Source of the DNA: Raffaelea ambrosiae
Lineage: Eukaryota > Ascomycota > Sordariomycetes > Ophiostomatales > Ophiostomataceae
DNA: 64,000 bases
NCBI GenBank assembly: GCA_002778195.1
Contig: PCDI01000001.1
Location: 3,621,869-3,685,868, forward strand
Direction: 5' to 3'
Shown: one piece after another, positions 44,130 to 56,755 of the stretch
Position numbering within the stretch: the stretch's first letter is position 1
Layout of the letters: the number at the start of each line of letters is the position of its first letter
The notes under the pieces: generated by a model
Databases searched by the model: none
Told to the model about the DNA's origin: nothing
Seen by the model: only the letters and a program-made list of their open reading frames with translations
Position numbers and translations under genes: made by a program

Positions 44130-47081
44130 TCACCGTGTCCCCGCCTCTAACATCTCCGCCAGCATGTCCCATTTTGCCGCCGCCACCGCGTCGTGGCTGG
44201 CCCGCGCCACGCCACGAAGGCCCCCCGCGATAAACCGCAGGTAGCTGCTGAAGTCTGTACTCATGGCCTGCAGGACATCGCTGTAACTCTGCTTGGGGCC
44301 GAGGCCGGACGCTTTGCCCATCGGCCGCGCATGAAGCGGCGTGCTAGGGAGGTCACCGCCGTCATCTTCGCTGTCGTCGTAGCTGCCGTCAAAATCCTCG
44401 CCCCCACCTCCACCACCTCCTCGGGCATGTTCATTGGTTTTTCGGTTGGCGAAGAGCTGCCGGCGAACAGACCCGGTAGTGTTGGACTTGGCTGCTGTGG
44501 ATTTCCCTGTCGGAGTTGTGAATGGCGACGAGAGAACGGACAGCCGCCAGGTCTCCTGCAGCTCGTCTGTCGTTCGAGCAGAATGGGCCCGCCGTGCATC
44601 TTCTAGCCGCAGAGACAGGTCTAGCAGATCCAGCATACACTCGCGAATGGGCTGCAGGTTTGCCCCCAAACACGCCTCCTCCACAAGAGACTTGACAAAC
44701 TTGGCATGCACATCAATCATGGCATCAATGTCTTCGGACATTTCAAGGTCAGCTCGCAACGCAGCTATGCGTGGCGCGATCACTAGCGTAGTCAGGTAGG
44801 AGTGTAGTAAGTTGCAGAACCACAGCAGCTTGGTCCGAAGAGCGAAGTACATTGCCCGCTCGCCCGTGGGCAAGCGAGAATTAGTCTCGCCGGCGTCGCT
44901 GTCATTCAGGAGTCGATGACGGCTCAATATGCTGCTGGCACGACGGATCTGCAGCAACAATGTGAACAGTGTTTGGTAGCCGGCCATACTCTCAGTGGGG
45001 ACTACGATCTGGACCGACCAAGGGAGCCGGTAGCTGAGCTTGACCCGGGCAAGACCCTTTCGCAAGGACTGACGGGCCACTGCTGGGTCATTTCCGTCCT
45101 CGTCTTGTTTCCGATTTGATGACGTGATACCACCGGGCGTCTTGGCGACAACTGCAGACAGACGGGGCGCGTCCAAGCCGGCTCCAAAGGCATCCCGGGC
45201 TACTTCCGTCAGCGTGTACTTGTCGAACCACCGGGGATTCGTTGTGTCCAGGCCATGGAACACGCTTGAAGCGAAGGCGTCCACCATAGCGCCGTCTGAT
45301 GATAGGTACAAGCGATGAAGAGATTGCATAGACTGCCAGAGTCCGCACGAGCCGAACAGAGTTGCCTGCAGGGTCTTCGACGCGGCGTGGTGTTTACTCT
45401 GAATCCAAAGCTCAAAGGCGTCCTCAAACAGTTGTGAGAATGGGGCAAACTCGGAGCCAGGCGGACAGACTGTCCGGAAGTCCAGTGTGGGCTCAGATGC
45501 GGCAGCAGCAGACATGTGCCGTGCCTTGTCGTATTTCCCCAGCTGCTTTAGGACGACGATGCTCTTGCCTGTTGTGAAGATTCTGGACGCCGCTGGCTGC
45601 AGAAATTTCGGGGCATGAAGCACACCGTTGCTGGTCCGCAGCAGCTTGAATTGGCGCTGCCAGATCTGGTTCACAGGCACATGTGTGGATGCTCCGGCGA
45701 CAAAGAAGATTTTGTCTCCCTCCATTAGTCGGCCATCCTCCATCCACATCCGGATGGGCCGCAGGTAGACCTGGAAGCACTCGAAGAAGATGGTACCAAG
45801 GAACTCATAGACCAATTGGTTCCCTTCGAGTTGCGTGATTGCCGTTGCTTCGAATAAGAGTTCCAGGTAGAAGAAAGCGCGAGCATTCCGCTCTACCGAC
45901 AGCCGCTGGGCCACCGCAGAAAGCGCAAACAAACACGATAAGGACGGCTGGAGCTCCTCCATGACGGCTACCAAGCTGACCAACACGTCTTCCTTGATGT
46001 CGACATAGCGCGCCTGAATCGCCGACAACTCTTTGTCAAAGTCCTTTAGACGTCGACGGACGCACTCCTGAAACACCTGCAGCAACGGGACTTTCTCCGG
46101 CCGACTGCTGCGAGAGACGCGGGTCCGCAGTGGCAGCAGACGATAGCCGCACTCAGCCACGGACTCGACCATGGAGTCGTGCATCTCTTGCGAGACATCA
46201 GACAGCCGAAAGGAGCTGTCCGGAGTACACTGGCCGCCAAACAAAGTCGTCTCCAAGCCCTGGAGCATGAACAACGTTTCGCGTATCATGTACAGCTCGG
46301 AAATGAGAACCTTGTCGTGACCAGGGCCGCCAGACGGGCGAGACGCCAAAAGCTGTTTCTTCCTCCATACTTGGCTGTCGCGGACCGCCTGTAGCAATGC
46401 CGACAAGTCTTCTTTTGAATAAGAGGCAGCTGTGAGATCTCTTGCCGCTCTCTGCAGCGGGTCTGGGGGCCCAACACTGGACAGGGCTGTGTCGTCGGAG
46501 TCGGACTCGGTCAAGCCTCCGTCATCATCCTCGTCGTCGTAGTCGGAATCTCCCCCGTATCTGGACTTCTGCCATAGGGGCCTTTCGTTGGCCCAGCCAT
46601 CTTCTTTGGCAATGTCTTCCCACCGAAGGACGGGCAGCTGTGGTGACTCTTCCGGGGCGCTCAACTGGTTAAGCTCGTCCAGGCTTGCCTTTTCAATGGG
46701 CTGATCAGACAACTCGAGCAAGAAGTCTAGAATGTCTGGTGTCCACTTGGCGGCATGGCTGGAAAGCAAGGCACGGCGCTTGTGCAAAGCCTCTGCCAGC
46801 TCGTCCCGGCCAACTACAGCGAATCTCTCTTGGAAGCCATCCAGTCGGTTCTCCACGTCAAATTGATTCGTCCGCAAATAGTTGTGGTGCCTCAGGGAGC
46901 GCAAAGTGGCATCCCGAAGGTCAGTAAATTTTTGGGGATCACTCTGCGACAAAGCCAGTCAGCTCCAGCCATTGGCACATCGAAAACAACCAATTTTGGG
47001 TCAAATCACCTTTAAAGATATGGATGTGACAGCCGTTACCAGCTCTTCAGTCTGGGCTGTCAGCTGGGCAAGAAAGGCCAT
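44130..47081 (-). CDS. Gamma-tubulin complex component GCP5 (Mod21-like)
   Basis: Two exons, 47081-47010 and 46943-44130, give 961 residues. Exon 1 encodes MAFLAQLTAQTEELVTAVTS and joins through a GTGATT donor and CTGAC branch to SDPQKFTDLRDATLRSLRHH. The GCP5/Mod21 N-terminal pattern (NYLRTNQFDVENRLDGFQER) is clear. The Spc97/98-type core follows (LISELYMIRETLFMLQG, RAFFYLELLFEA, VYEFLGTIFFECFQVYLRPI, IFFVAGASTHV). The C-terminal GRIP2-like part (SLSYRLPWSVQIVV region, MYFALRTKLLWFCNLLHSYL, DIDAMIDVHAKFVKSL) is present. Acidic linkers occur near 150-180 and 870-890. Role: with GCP4/GCP6 it extends the gamma-tubulin ring that nucleates microtubules. Confidence 0.9.
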
Positions 47082-48059
47082 GGCGGTATTGGATGCCTTT
47101 CACCAGCAAGTTGCCTCCTGTTCATTTCTGGTGACTGTATGGCTGCCACCTCGGTCCCAATTGTGGTCAACGTGGGGTTTGCCAGTGATGCCATTCGGAC
47201 CAGTAGAAACGCGGTCGATTCTGGCCGTCACCACTAAACGCGTCGGGGACCTGTAAATTAGTGGGGTGCCGGACCCTCACCGTACAGGTGCCGACTTACT
47301 CAGCCATTAGCCACACATGCGCCACAGGGAAACGCCAGTTCCAGGAGCCCCTTTTGCAGGATGGCAGGGAAAAGGGGAGCCTTTTCTTGTTATTGGAGGA
47401 AGGCTAGCCTCTTTCTCCCTAGACCCAATCTACCAAAACGCTTGGTTCGAGGGCAGTTACGTGTATTCTCGATTTAGTCTGGTCCAGGGCGTCCAAGCAT
47501 CAGACAAAACCGACCACGACACCCACTGCACGAAACGATTGTCGCCCTGCCATACTCGGGACTGGGGTCGGACTGCATTGTCGAACCAGGAGACTGTTGC
47601 GAAATTACACGCATTAACGACGATCCTGGACGAGGACGCGGCACAGAATTCTAGCGAAACAACGGGTTACGAGACCCTTTGGAAGCCACATAGCGACCTG
47701 ACAAGCAGCTGTTGGCAATCGAGGCATGTGGAATCAGCTTCTACGGCTTCATCCTCGGTTTGTGCTGGCTGTCAACTGCTAAGGAGGCCTCGATCTTCTG
47801 TCTTGTTCTTGGCCACTTTCCACTTGCTTCTTACGATACCCCAAACGACCGCTACCGCGACGCTTAATTGACGCTGTGACTTTTTCTTCTCAAAGCTCGT
47901 GTGCCCGGATTGAGTCGCAAGCCTTCATTTCACGCTCTCGACCACCGGTACCCAACTCGGGCGATCCGTTCTTCTTGAGCGTCTCCCCCATCGGTTCTCT
48001 GAGCCGTCGTTCATTATCCGACACTTCTTCAACGCCTTCCTACAATACCACTCTCAAAC
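47082..48059. other. Divergent promoter of GCP5 and mannosyltransferase
   Basis: About 980 nt. The plus-strand right end is pyrimidine-rich, typical of a leader. Short open frames here have no family pattern. Confidence 0.5.
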
Positions 48060-49516
48060 ATGACGATCGCTCGACCGGTACGGTTACTGATCGTAGCCGT
48101 TGCGTTTGTGTGGTGTCTGCTTGTCTTCCACTTCCTCGCCCCATCAAGCTCCCCACACAAAGGCGTGGCCCTCGAGTCCACCGAGAGGGACCCAAACCTA
48201 GATCGTATGTGTTGCCAGGCGCCACTTGAAGCCCCCTGCCAACAGTCATGGGAAGAATGCTAACTGGTCGCTTTCTTCTGCACAGCTACCGACGAGCCGG
48301 AAGGCATACTACATCGAGCATCAGAAGGATACCTGCCGGGCGCCGCTGGCACGCAGCGAATCAATGCGACACTGCTGGCGCTGGTGCGGAACGAGGAGCT
48401 GGATGGCATGCTGCAGGCCATGAGAGACCTGGAGCGAACATGGAACCACAAGTTCAACTACCCGTGGACCTTTTTCAACGACGTTCCCTTTTCAGAGGAG
48501 TTCAAGAGGAAGACAAAGGCGCTGACAAAGGCCGACTGCCATTATGGTAAGCTGACTTGCCATAACTTCAAAAGGTACCACCTCGTGGGCCATTCGCTAA
48601 CCCTTTCGCGTTCTTCACAGAGGTTATTCCCAACGAGCACTGGGAAACGCCGTCATGGATCAACAACGACCTCTACCAGGAGTCTGTTAAGATTCTGAAG
48701 GAGAATGAAATCCAATATGCCGACATGGTTTCCTATCACCAAATGTGCCGTTGGAACAGCGGCATGTTCTACCGACACCCGGCCCTCGAGCATATGCAGT
48801 TCTACTGGCGCGTGGAGCCCAAGGTGCACTTCTTCTGCGACGTTGACTATGATGTGTTCCGGTACATGCAGGACAACAACAAGACTTACGGGTTTACCAT
48901 CAACTTGTACGACGCGCCGCAGTCGATCCCCACGCTGTGGCCCGAGACGATTAAGTTCATCGCCGAGCATCCGGAACATATCCACCCGAACAATGCCATG
49001 GACTGGCTGACAGACCGCGTGCGGCGGCCCGATCACAACAGCCAGGCCAACGGCTATTCGACGTGCCATTTCTGGACCAATTTTGAGATTGCCGATATTG
49101 GTTTCTGGCGCAGCAAAGCATACGAAGACTACTTCAACCACCTCGACCGTGCAGGTGGTTTCTTCTACGAGCGGTGGGGCGACGCTCCTGTTCACAGTAT
49201 TGCCGTTGGCTTGTTTGAGGACAAGAGCAAAGTTCACTGGTACGTTTGATTATGAAACAGAGGAGCGAATAAAAAAACGGACGACGAAGAATAAGACACA
49301 AAAGGGACATACACACACAGACAAAGAATGCCCCTTTCTAACTGACTGTCCGGTTCTAGGTTCCGCGACATTGGCTACCAACACATTCCCTTCTTCAACT
49401 GCCCGAACTCACCCAAGTGCAAGGGCTGCGTGACTGGACGATTCACCGACGGCGAGGCCTGGCTCAACCGGGAAGACTGCCGGCCAAACTGGTTCCAATT
49501 TGTCGGCCAGGGCTAG
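48060..49516 (+). CDS. Golgi alpha-1,2-mannosyltransferase (GT15, Ktr/Kre2 family)
   Basis: Four exons, 48060-48204, 48286-48546, 48621-49239 and 49360-49516, give 393 residues. A short cytosolic tail and one signal anchor (about 7-29, VRLLIVAVAFVWCLLVFHF) make it a type II membrane protein, followed by a short stem. GT15 landmarks: ATLLALVRNEEL, WNHKFNYPWTFFNDVPF, SYHQMCRWNSGMFY, FFCDVDYDVFRYM with the metal-binding acidic centre, GFTINLYD, YSTCHFWTNFEIADIGFWRS, and RAGGFFYERWGDAPVHSIA. Role: adds alpha-1,2-mannose from GDP-mannose to O- or N-linked glycans in the Golgi. Slightly shorter than yeast Kre2 (442). Confidence 0.95.
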
Positions 49517-50074
49517 AGAAAGATGACAAAAATAGGCAGCAAACAAGAGACAACGGGCGGACACATTTATTCCTTTGTATCTATATAGCTTGGTCATTTT
49601 ACGGTTGGATGGCACGATTTGCATTATGAAAAAAATGGCGAAAGGCTTGCTTTGGTGTTTTTCTTATTCTTCTCTTCCCTTTTCTTCTCAGTCCCTCTTC
49701 TTACTCTCTATTGTTTTTTTTTATTCCGGGCGTCTTGAAATAACCCGTGTTGGCACAGAAGGAGGAGATACTTCTAATTACTAGGACGCGTGTGTATCTG
49801 TATGTGGGAGGAGATAACTATAGACGATTTGACAATTTTTGAAGGGCATTGGGCATCAAATCACCATAAATAACTACCAAAAAAAAAAAAAAACCCCCCC
49901 AAATCCAGGACGTGGTGTTCCTGTACTTCTTTGACCCTACTTAAGTGGCGTTATTCTGAAGGAAAAAAAATCTATAATACAGAGTGGTCTAAATGGCCCA
50001 ATGTACACGGACAGGTATGCGAATAAAACAAACCGTGTATCATGAGTAACTAGGGCATACCTTCTCTGGTGGTA
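49517..50074. other. Convergent spacer between mannosyltransferase and WD40 gene
   Basis: About 560 nt, T- and A-rich, with an A15-C7 homopolymer junction at 49879-49900. No gene seen. Confidence 0.5.
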
Positions 50075-51319
50075 TCATCTTGGCCCAAAGACAGTCACGG
50101 TGCCAGATGTGCCGCCGACACAGAACTGCTCTCCCCAACCTCCGTCCTGCCATGCAAGGCAGTTGGTCACATTGCGCCGCTCTTTTTCGCGGCCGTCGCG
50201 GCCAATGGCCCGGCTATTGCTTGTGGCGCCGGGAGGGCCCCAGGGTACCGACACGGTGGCGACCACATCGCCCGTGAGCAGATCCCATGCCCAGACACGG
50301 CCGTCCGGCAAGGCTTTCGACCCACCGCTGTTGTTGCTGCTGCTGTTGCCTCTGTCAAAATTCATCGTTTCTGCCGCGGCGGCCGGCGTCATCTCGTCGC
50401 CAGCAACCACATACCGCTCGCGCGCACCCAGCAACGACTGCACGCGCAGATCCTCATTGCGCCACACGGGCCTTGGTTTTAGTTGACCCTTGACCGCAGA
50501 TTGATCTTCCAGGCCTGCCGAGTACGTCTGTAGACACGTCCCCTGGTCCCGGTCCATCAGCCGCAGCCGGCTGTCCAGCGCGCCGACCAGCAGCGACCGC
50601 CCGTCGCGCGTCAGACACAGGCTGGTCACGCCGGCCGTGCCGCTGATCACGTCCGTCGTCAGCTTGCCGGTGCGCGCGTCGTATGTTCGCACGCGCCCGT
50701 CGACGCTGCCGGCGATGATCTCGGGGCCGCGCACGACGACGGCGCTGATGGCATCGCGGCTCTCGGAGAGCGTTTGCACGGGCTTGGACATGGTGCTTCG
50801 GGTGTCCCACACCCGCACTGTGGTGTCGAACCCGCCGCTGACAACAAGCGCGTCGCCGTCGCCGGCAAAAGTGACGCAATTGACACGCCCGGCGTGGCCG
50901 CTGAAGCGGCGCAACGTCTCGGCCGTGCGGACATCCCAGAGGAAGACGGTGCGGTCGCCGCCGGCGGAGACGAAGCGGTCGTTGTCCTTGGCGCAGGCGA
51001 GGGCGAGGACCTCGTAGCCGTGCTCAGAGTAGGTCTGGATGAGGCGACCCTCGGGGAGAGCGCCGGCAGAAGCACCTGCCGAAGCAGACTTTGTGCCAGC
51101 CGTGCCAGTAGTCGGCTGTGGATTGTACAGCCGGATGGCACGGTCGGCGGAGCCGGTCAGGATGTAGGTACCAGCGCCGGCCGAGTATGTGACGGCATGG
51201 ACGGGGCCTGGAGTAAGGTTAGATGGACGAAAATGTGAAGAAAAAAAGAGACAACATGCTTTGTTCAACTCACCATTCGAACCCAACAGCTGCGCGACAG
51301 GGCGGTCGGGAAAAGACAT
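50075..51319 (-). CDS. WD40 scaffold protein, WDR83/Morg1-like
   Basis: Two exons, 51319-51274 and 51207-50075, give 392 residues. Exon 1 reads MSFPDRPVAQLLGSN and joins to GPVHAVTYSAGAGTYILTGS. Six to seven WD40 repeats follow: SADRAIRLYNPQ, SAGGDRTVFLWDV, VSGGFDTTVRVWDT, AGSVDGRVRTYDAR, GALDSRLRLMDRD, and a last partial repeat KALPDGRVWAWDL. The order and N-terminus match the WDR83/Morg1 group, scaffold proteins in MAPK signalling that also associate with the spliceosome. A Gly/Ser/Asn-rich insertion (about 320-340) precedes the last blades. The 66-nt intron (51273-51208) contains no in-frame stop, so an unspliced form would also be open. Confidence 0.82.
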   Translation of the reverse strand: MSFPDRPVAQLLGSNGELNKACCLFFSSHFRPSNLTPGPVHAVTYSAGAGTYILTGSADRAIRLYNPQPTTGTAGTKSASAGASAGALPEGRLIQTYSEHGYEVLALACAKDNDRFVSAGGDRTVFLWDVRTAETLRRFSGHAGRVNCVTFAGDGDALVVSGGFDTTVRVWDTRSTMSKPVQTLSESRDAISAVVVRGPEIIAGSVDGRVRTYDARTGKLTTDVISGTAGVTSLCLTRDGRSLLVGALDSRLRLMDRDQGTCLQTYSAGLEDQSAVKGQLKPRPVWRNEDLRVQSLLGARERYVVAGDEMTPAAAAETMNFDRGNSSSNNSGGSKALPDGRVWAWDLLTGDVVATVSVPWGPPGATSNSRAIGRDGREKERRNVTNCLAWQDGGWGEQFCVGGTSGTVTVFGPR

Positions 51320-52077
51320 TGTCAAAACGAAGAAAAAAAAAAAAACGAGCGCGTCTCGCGAGCTCAGAAGCACTCGTTCAATGTCACCGTATAATCATCA
51401 TGGTCGAGTAGTTGGGAGGCCAAGGTGGCAGCGTTGCGTATGGCTGCACTGCAAAGTTGATATGCGCGTGAGGCTTTGCTTGTTGAACAGGGCAGGTACG
51501 TGCCAGACGAACAGAGCCTTGCTCAGAAAGCAGGTGCGGTGTTAGATACTGCGCTAGTCTGGATTGGTGTCTAGGACGGGCTCGAATTTGCATACAGGCT
51601 ATTGGCGGATTTCGATGGCCGCCAGAATGGCAAACAGTCACACGTCACTCCGGCAAGCACGGATGCGATTTGGAGTGACAGAGACCAACGGACCAAGAAC
51701 TGGAGCGCATGGGATGCCCATTCAGCAAGGCAAGGATTGCTGAGAGATGTAGGTCAAGTACACAGCCCATCGTTGTACGAGTTGCAGCACAGTCCACTGT
51801 AGTAGGCGTCCTGGCTGGACGGCTTTAGCGGCCGCTATCGGGTTCACACGCTAAAGAGCCCCGCCCCAAATAATTTTCACTTATCACCCCGCGAGCACTG
51901 TGGGCAAAAGAAGAAAAAAAGTTTTGGCTTCTCTCGCAGACGGAGACGATGAGGGAGGGCATAGACGACAGCGATTAACGACACGCAAACCTTGCCTGCT
52001 CCCACCCTTTTTCGCTTCTCGTCCGCTACTTCGTCCTTCGACGAGTAAAAAAAAAACCCCCCCCAGCAACCCCGGCC
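51320..52077. other. Divergent promoter of WD40 gene and FGAM synthase
   Basis: About 760 nt. An A10-C8 homopolymer junction (52047-52064) sits directly before the FGAM synthase start. I did not find a TGACTC element here. Confidence 0.5.
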
Positions 52078-55000
52078 ATGGCGTCGCAGTCCGTGTTCTT
52101 CTCGCTGACTGGCGAGTCCTGCTTCACGCCGTCCGAGGCGCAGAAGCTCAAGGATCGCATCAACGCCGCGGGCAGCCTGCAGGTCTCGTCGATCCAGGGC
52201 CACTGGGCGTACCACGTCAACCTGGTGTCCGGGGCGTCGCCGAACGATGTGATCGACCAGCTGGTGCAGCTGCTGCCGCTGCCGAGCACGCCGACGTCGG
52301 CGCCGGCGCCCGTGCAGCACACCGGCTTTGCGCAGACCTACGCCATTGCGCCGCGCAACATTTCGCCGTGGAGCTCCAAGGCGACGAGCATTGCGCAGGT
52401 GTGCGGCCTGCGGGACACCGTGGACCGCATCGAGCGCAGCCGCGCCGTGACGGTCGAGTTCACCGAGCCGTACGACGGCACCGACATCCCGTTCCGCGAC
52501 ATCATCTACGACCGCATGACCGAGGCCATCCACGTGGGCAGCGAGCCCGACCTGGCGGCCATGTTTGCGCACGACGCGCGGCGGCCGCTGGAGGTGGTCG
52601 ACCTGTTTGGCGGCGGCGCGGGGTCCGACCCGGTGGCGGTGCTGCAGGCGTACAACCGCGAGCGCGGACTGGCGCTCGACGGCGACGAGATGCAGTATCT
52701 GGTGGAGGAGTTCCGGCGCCTCGGCCGCAACCCGCACGACGTCGAGCTGTTCAGCTTTGCGCAGGTCAACTCGGAGCACTGCCGCCACAAGCAGTTCAAC
52801 GCGCGCTGGACCATTGACGGCCAGACGCAGCCCAAGTCGCTCTTCCAGATGATCCGCAACACCCACGAGCGCAACCCGCAGTTCACCGTCTCCGCCTACA
52901 GCGACAACGCCGCCGTGTTCCGCTCCGAGGCCACCCAGTACTGGGCGCCCGACTACTCGACCCGCGTGTGGCGCCTCGTCAAGGAGACCCAGCCCGCCTG
53001 CTTCCTTGCCAAGGTCGAGACCCACAACCACCCGACCGCCATCTCCGCCTTCCAGGGCGCGGCCACCGGCGCCGGCGGCGAGATCCGCGACGAGGGCGCC
53101 GTCGGCCGCGGCTCCACGCCCAAGGCCGGCCTCAGCGGCTTCTGGGTCTCGGACCTGAACATCCCCGGCCTGCCCGCGCCGTGGGAGCACGACATTGGCA
53201 AGCCGGGCCACTACACCAGCAGCCTCGACATCATGCTGGACGCGCCCATCGGCTCGGCGCGCTACAACAACGAGTTTGGCCGCCCGGCCCTGACCGGCGT
53301 GTTCCGGACGCTGCTGGCGAACGAGGACACGGCCGACCAGGAGCTCGACTGGCGCGGCTACCACAAGCCCATCCTCATTGCCGGCGGTCTCGGCACCGTG
53401 CGCCCCCAGCACGCGCTCAAGAACCCGGCGGACGTGCAGAACGGCGCCCACGTGATTGTCCTGGGTGGCCCGGCCATGCTGATCGGTCTGGGCGGCGGCG
53501 CCGCGTCCAGCAACACCGGCGGCGAGGCCTCGGCGGACCTGGACTTTGACAGTGTCCAGCGCGGCAACCCCGAGATTGAGCGCCGCGCGCAGATGGTCAT
53601 CAACACGTGCGTGTCCCTGGGCGAGCTGAACCCCATTGCCATGATCCACGACGTCGGTGCCGGCGGTCTGTCCAACGCGCTGCCCGAGCTCGTCAACGAC
53701 GCCGGCTTTGGCGGCAACTTTGAGCTGCGCCAGGTCGAGAGCGCCGACCACAGCATGAGCCCGCTGCAGATCTGGTGCAACGAAGCCCAGGAGCGGTATG
53801 TGCTGCTGGTGAACCCAGAAGGCTACAACCGGTTTATGAGCATTTGCAGTAAGTTTTGGTTGATGTTCTCAATTGTGTGATTTCTTGTTGGCTCGGCCGT
53901 ATCTCTTCCCCCCCCCCCCTTCTTGCATGCTGACACTTCCAAGACCGCGAACGCTGTGGCTTCTCCAACGTGGGCACCGTCGTCGCCAAAGATGCCAACG
54001 GCCTGTCCAAGCTGGTCGTGACCGACCGCGACAGCCAAGTGTACCCCCGCCCCATCGACCTGCCCATGACCACGCTCTTCCCCAAGGACCGCAGACTCGA
54101 GCGCATTGTCGAGTCACGGAAACACAACCTGCCCGTTTTCAACCCGGCCGACGACATTCGCGCGTCCTACGGCAAGGGCCTCACCGACCAGGAGATCCTC
54201 ACCGAGACCGTCCGCCGCGTCTTCACCGTGCCTTCCGTCGGCTCCAAGTCCTTCCTCATCACCATTGGTGACCGCACGGTCGGCGGCCTGACGGCCCGCG
54301 ACCAGATGGTCGGCCCGTGGCAGACGCCCGTGGCCGACGTGGCCGTCACGGCGGCCAGCTTCTCCCTGGACGGCAAGGTCCGCCCGGGCGAGGCCATGGC
54401 CATGGGCGAGAAGCCGACGCTGGCGCTCATCAACCCCGGCGCCTCGGCCCGCATGGCTGTCCTCGAGAGTCTGATGAACCTGGGCGCCGCCGATCTCAAG
54501 GACGGCCTGCGCCGGATCAAGCTGTCCGCCAACTGGATGGCCGCCGTGAACCACCCCGGCGAGGGTGCGGCTCTGTACGAGGCGGTCAAGGCCATTGGCG
54601 AGGACCTGTGCCCGCGTCTGGGTCTCGAGATCCCCGTCGGCAAGGACTCCACGTCCATGAAGACCACCTGGAAGGACACGGAGAAGAGCAGTGGCGCCTC
54701 CAGGACCAAGTCTGTCACGGCCCCGGTGTCCGTCGTCATTTCGGCCTTTTCGGTCGTCGGCGACATTGCCAACACCTGGACGCCCCAGCTGCGCCGTGTC
54801 GAGGACGTCGGCGAGACCATTCTCATGTTTGTCGACCTGGCCCACGGCCACCAGGCCCTGGGCGGCTCCGCGCTGGCCCAGTCGCTCGGCCGCGTCGGCC
54901 ACGAGGCGCCCGACCTGCGCGACGGCCAGGGCGAGAACATCATTGCCGACTACTTTGACGCGCTGTCCCAGCTGCACGACACGGGCGCCGTGCTGGCCTA

Positions 55001-56327
55001 CCACGACCGCTCCGACGGCGGCCTGATCACCACCCTGGCCGAGATGATGTTTGCCGGCCGCTGCGGCCTCGACGTCATGCTGGACGACATTGCCACCTCG
55101 GGCTCGCTCGAGGACATTCTGGCGGCGCTGTTCAACGAGGAGCTGGGCGCCGTCTTCCAGATCCGCAAGAGCGACGAGCAGCTGTTCAAGATGGGCTTCT
55201 CCACGTGCGGCCCGCCGCCGGGCCTGATCCGCAAGTTCGGCGTCGTCAAGCGGGCCAAGTCGCGCACCGGCGGCCAGACCCTGTCCATGCACTACGGCGG
55301 CAAGAAGGTGCTGGCGCTCGAGCGCAGACAGATGCAGCAGTGGTGGTCCACGACGTCGCACGCCATGCAGCGCCTGCGCGACAACCCGGCCTGCGCCGAC
55401 GCCGAGTTCGCCGCCATCGCCGACGACGCCGACCCGGGCATCGCCTACAAGCTGACGTACGCGCCCGCCGACACGCTGGCGCCGCTGATGTCGCCCCTCT
55501 CGCGCCTGATCGGCAAGGCGCCCCGCGTCGCCATCCTGCGCGAGCAGGGCGTCAACAGCCACGCCGAGATGGCCTTTGCCTTCCGCGCGGCCGGCTTCGA
55601 CGCCGTCGACGTGCACATGTCGGACATTCTGGAGGGCCGGTCGCTGGCCGACTTTGTCGGGCTGGCCGCCTGCGGCGGCTTCTCGTACGGCGACGTGCCG
55701 GCGGCCGGCTGGGGCTGGGCGGCGTCGGTGCTGCTGCACGAGGAGAACGCGCGCAAGGAGTTTGCCGCGTTTTTCCAGCGGCCCGACACGTTTACGCTGG
55801 GCGTCTGCAACGGCTGCCAGATGCTGTCGCGGCTGCAGTCGCTCATCCCGGGCGCCGAGCACTGGCCGAGCTTTGTCCACAACGAGAGCCAGCAGTTCGA
55901 GGCGCGCTACAGCATGGTGCAGATCACCGAGGACCCGAACCGCATGGACGGCGTGCTGCCGTCCATCTTCCTGCACGGCATGGCCGGCTCGTCGCTGCCC
56001 GTGGCCGTCTCGCATGGCGAGGGCCGCGCCCAGTTCAGCTCGACCACGGCCCAGGAGGCCGTCGAGCGCGGCGGCCTGGCGCCCATCCGGTACGTCGACA
56101 ACCGCCTCAAGGTCACGGAGCAGTATCCGTTCAACCCCAACGGCAGCCCGGGCGGCATTGCCGGTGTGCGCAGCCGCGACGGCCGTGTGCTGGCGATGAT
56201 GCCGCACCCGGAGCGGTCCATCCTGGCGGGTGTCGGCAGCTACCTGCCGCCCAATGCCCCGGAGGCCTGGGGCGATTTTGGCCCCTGGATCCGGATGTTC
56301 CGCAGTGCCCGGAAGTGGGTGGGTTAG
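52078..56327 (+). CDS. ade6: Phosphoribosylformylglycinamidine synthase (FGAM synthase, large PurL type)
   Basis: Two exons, 52078-53848 and 53944-56327, give 1384 residues, normal for the single-chain eukaryotic enzyme. The start is in CCATGG context. Order: PurS-like N-terminal domain, linker with NSEHCRHKQFNARW (about 230-243), ATP-site core with VETHNHPTAISAFQGAATGAGG, GGPAMLIGLGGGAASS, the second AIRS-like half with GDRTVGGLTARDQMVGPWQ, and a class I glutamine amidotransferase at the C-terminus. Its nucleophile Cys lies in VCNGCQML (about 1212) and the His/Glu pair in MPHPERS (about 1345). Role: ATP- and Gln-dependent conversion of FGAR to FGAM, step four of purine synthesis, in the cytosol. 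Very GC-rich codon use suggests high expression. Confidence 0.97.
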
Positions 56328-56755
56328 AAGGACAGTTCGGAGGGAGGAGTATTCGATGCGGCAAAAAAATAAAAACCCCCATAAAAAAGGAAGAAAGGAA
56401 AAAAAAGAAAAAGGACAAGAAAAGGCTGCTTCTACACATAAAGGAAGAAAAATCCAGGGCTAAATTATATTTCAATTGTTGTACTCATATTTGATAGAAG
56501 ACGTGCAAGGGTGTTATTTACCGGGAATCTATTAGTTAATTTTACAAGTTTTCATCAAGTCTTACAAGTTCTGTTTTGTGACATATCGCTGATTTGGAGA
56601 AAATAAATGGTGTTGGAAGATAAAGGCGTAGCCTCTGGCACCGGACATTTGTTTAACTGCAGCTGGTTTGACTAACTAAAGCACATGTGGGAAACCTTGA
56701 TATGGCAGAGCCTTTCCGTCACATCCAACTTAGTCCATGAGCCGCAAGAGCTCCT
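56328..56755. other. Convergent spacer between FGAM synthase and Cys-rich peptide gene
   Basis: About 430 nt, AT-rich, two 3' ends. Nothing else seen. Confidence 0.5.

Noticed and set aside
51877..53751. 624-residue minus-strand frame opposite FGAM synthase
   Set aside because: Antisense shadow of a highly GC-biased conserved gene.
54114..56207. 697-residue minus-strand frame opposite FGAM synthase
   Set aside because: Antisense shadow, as above.
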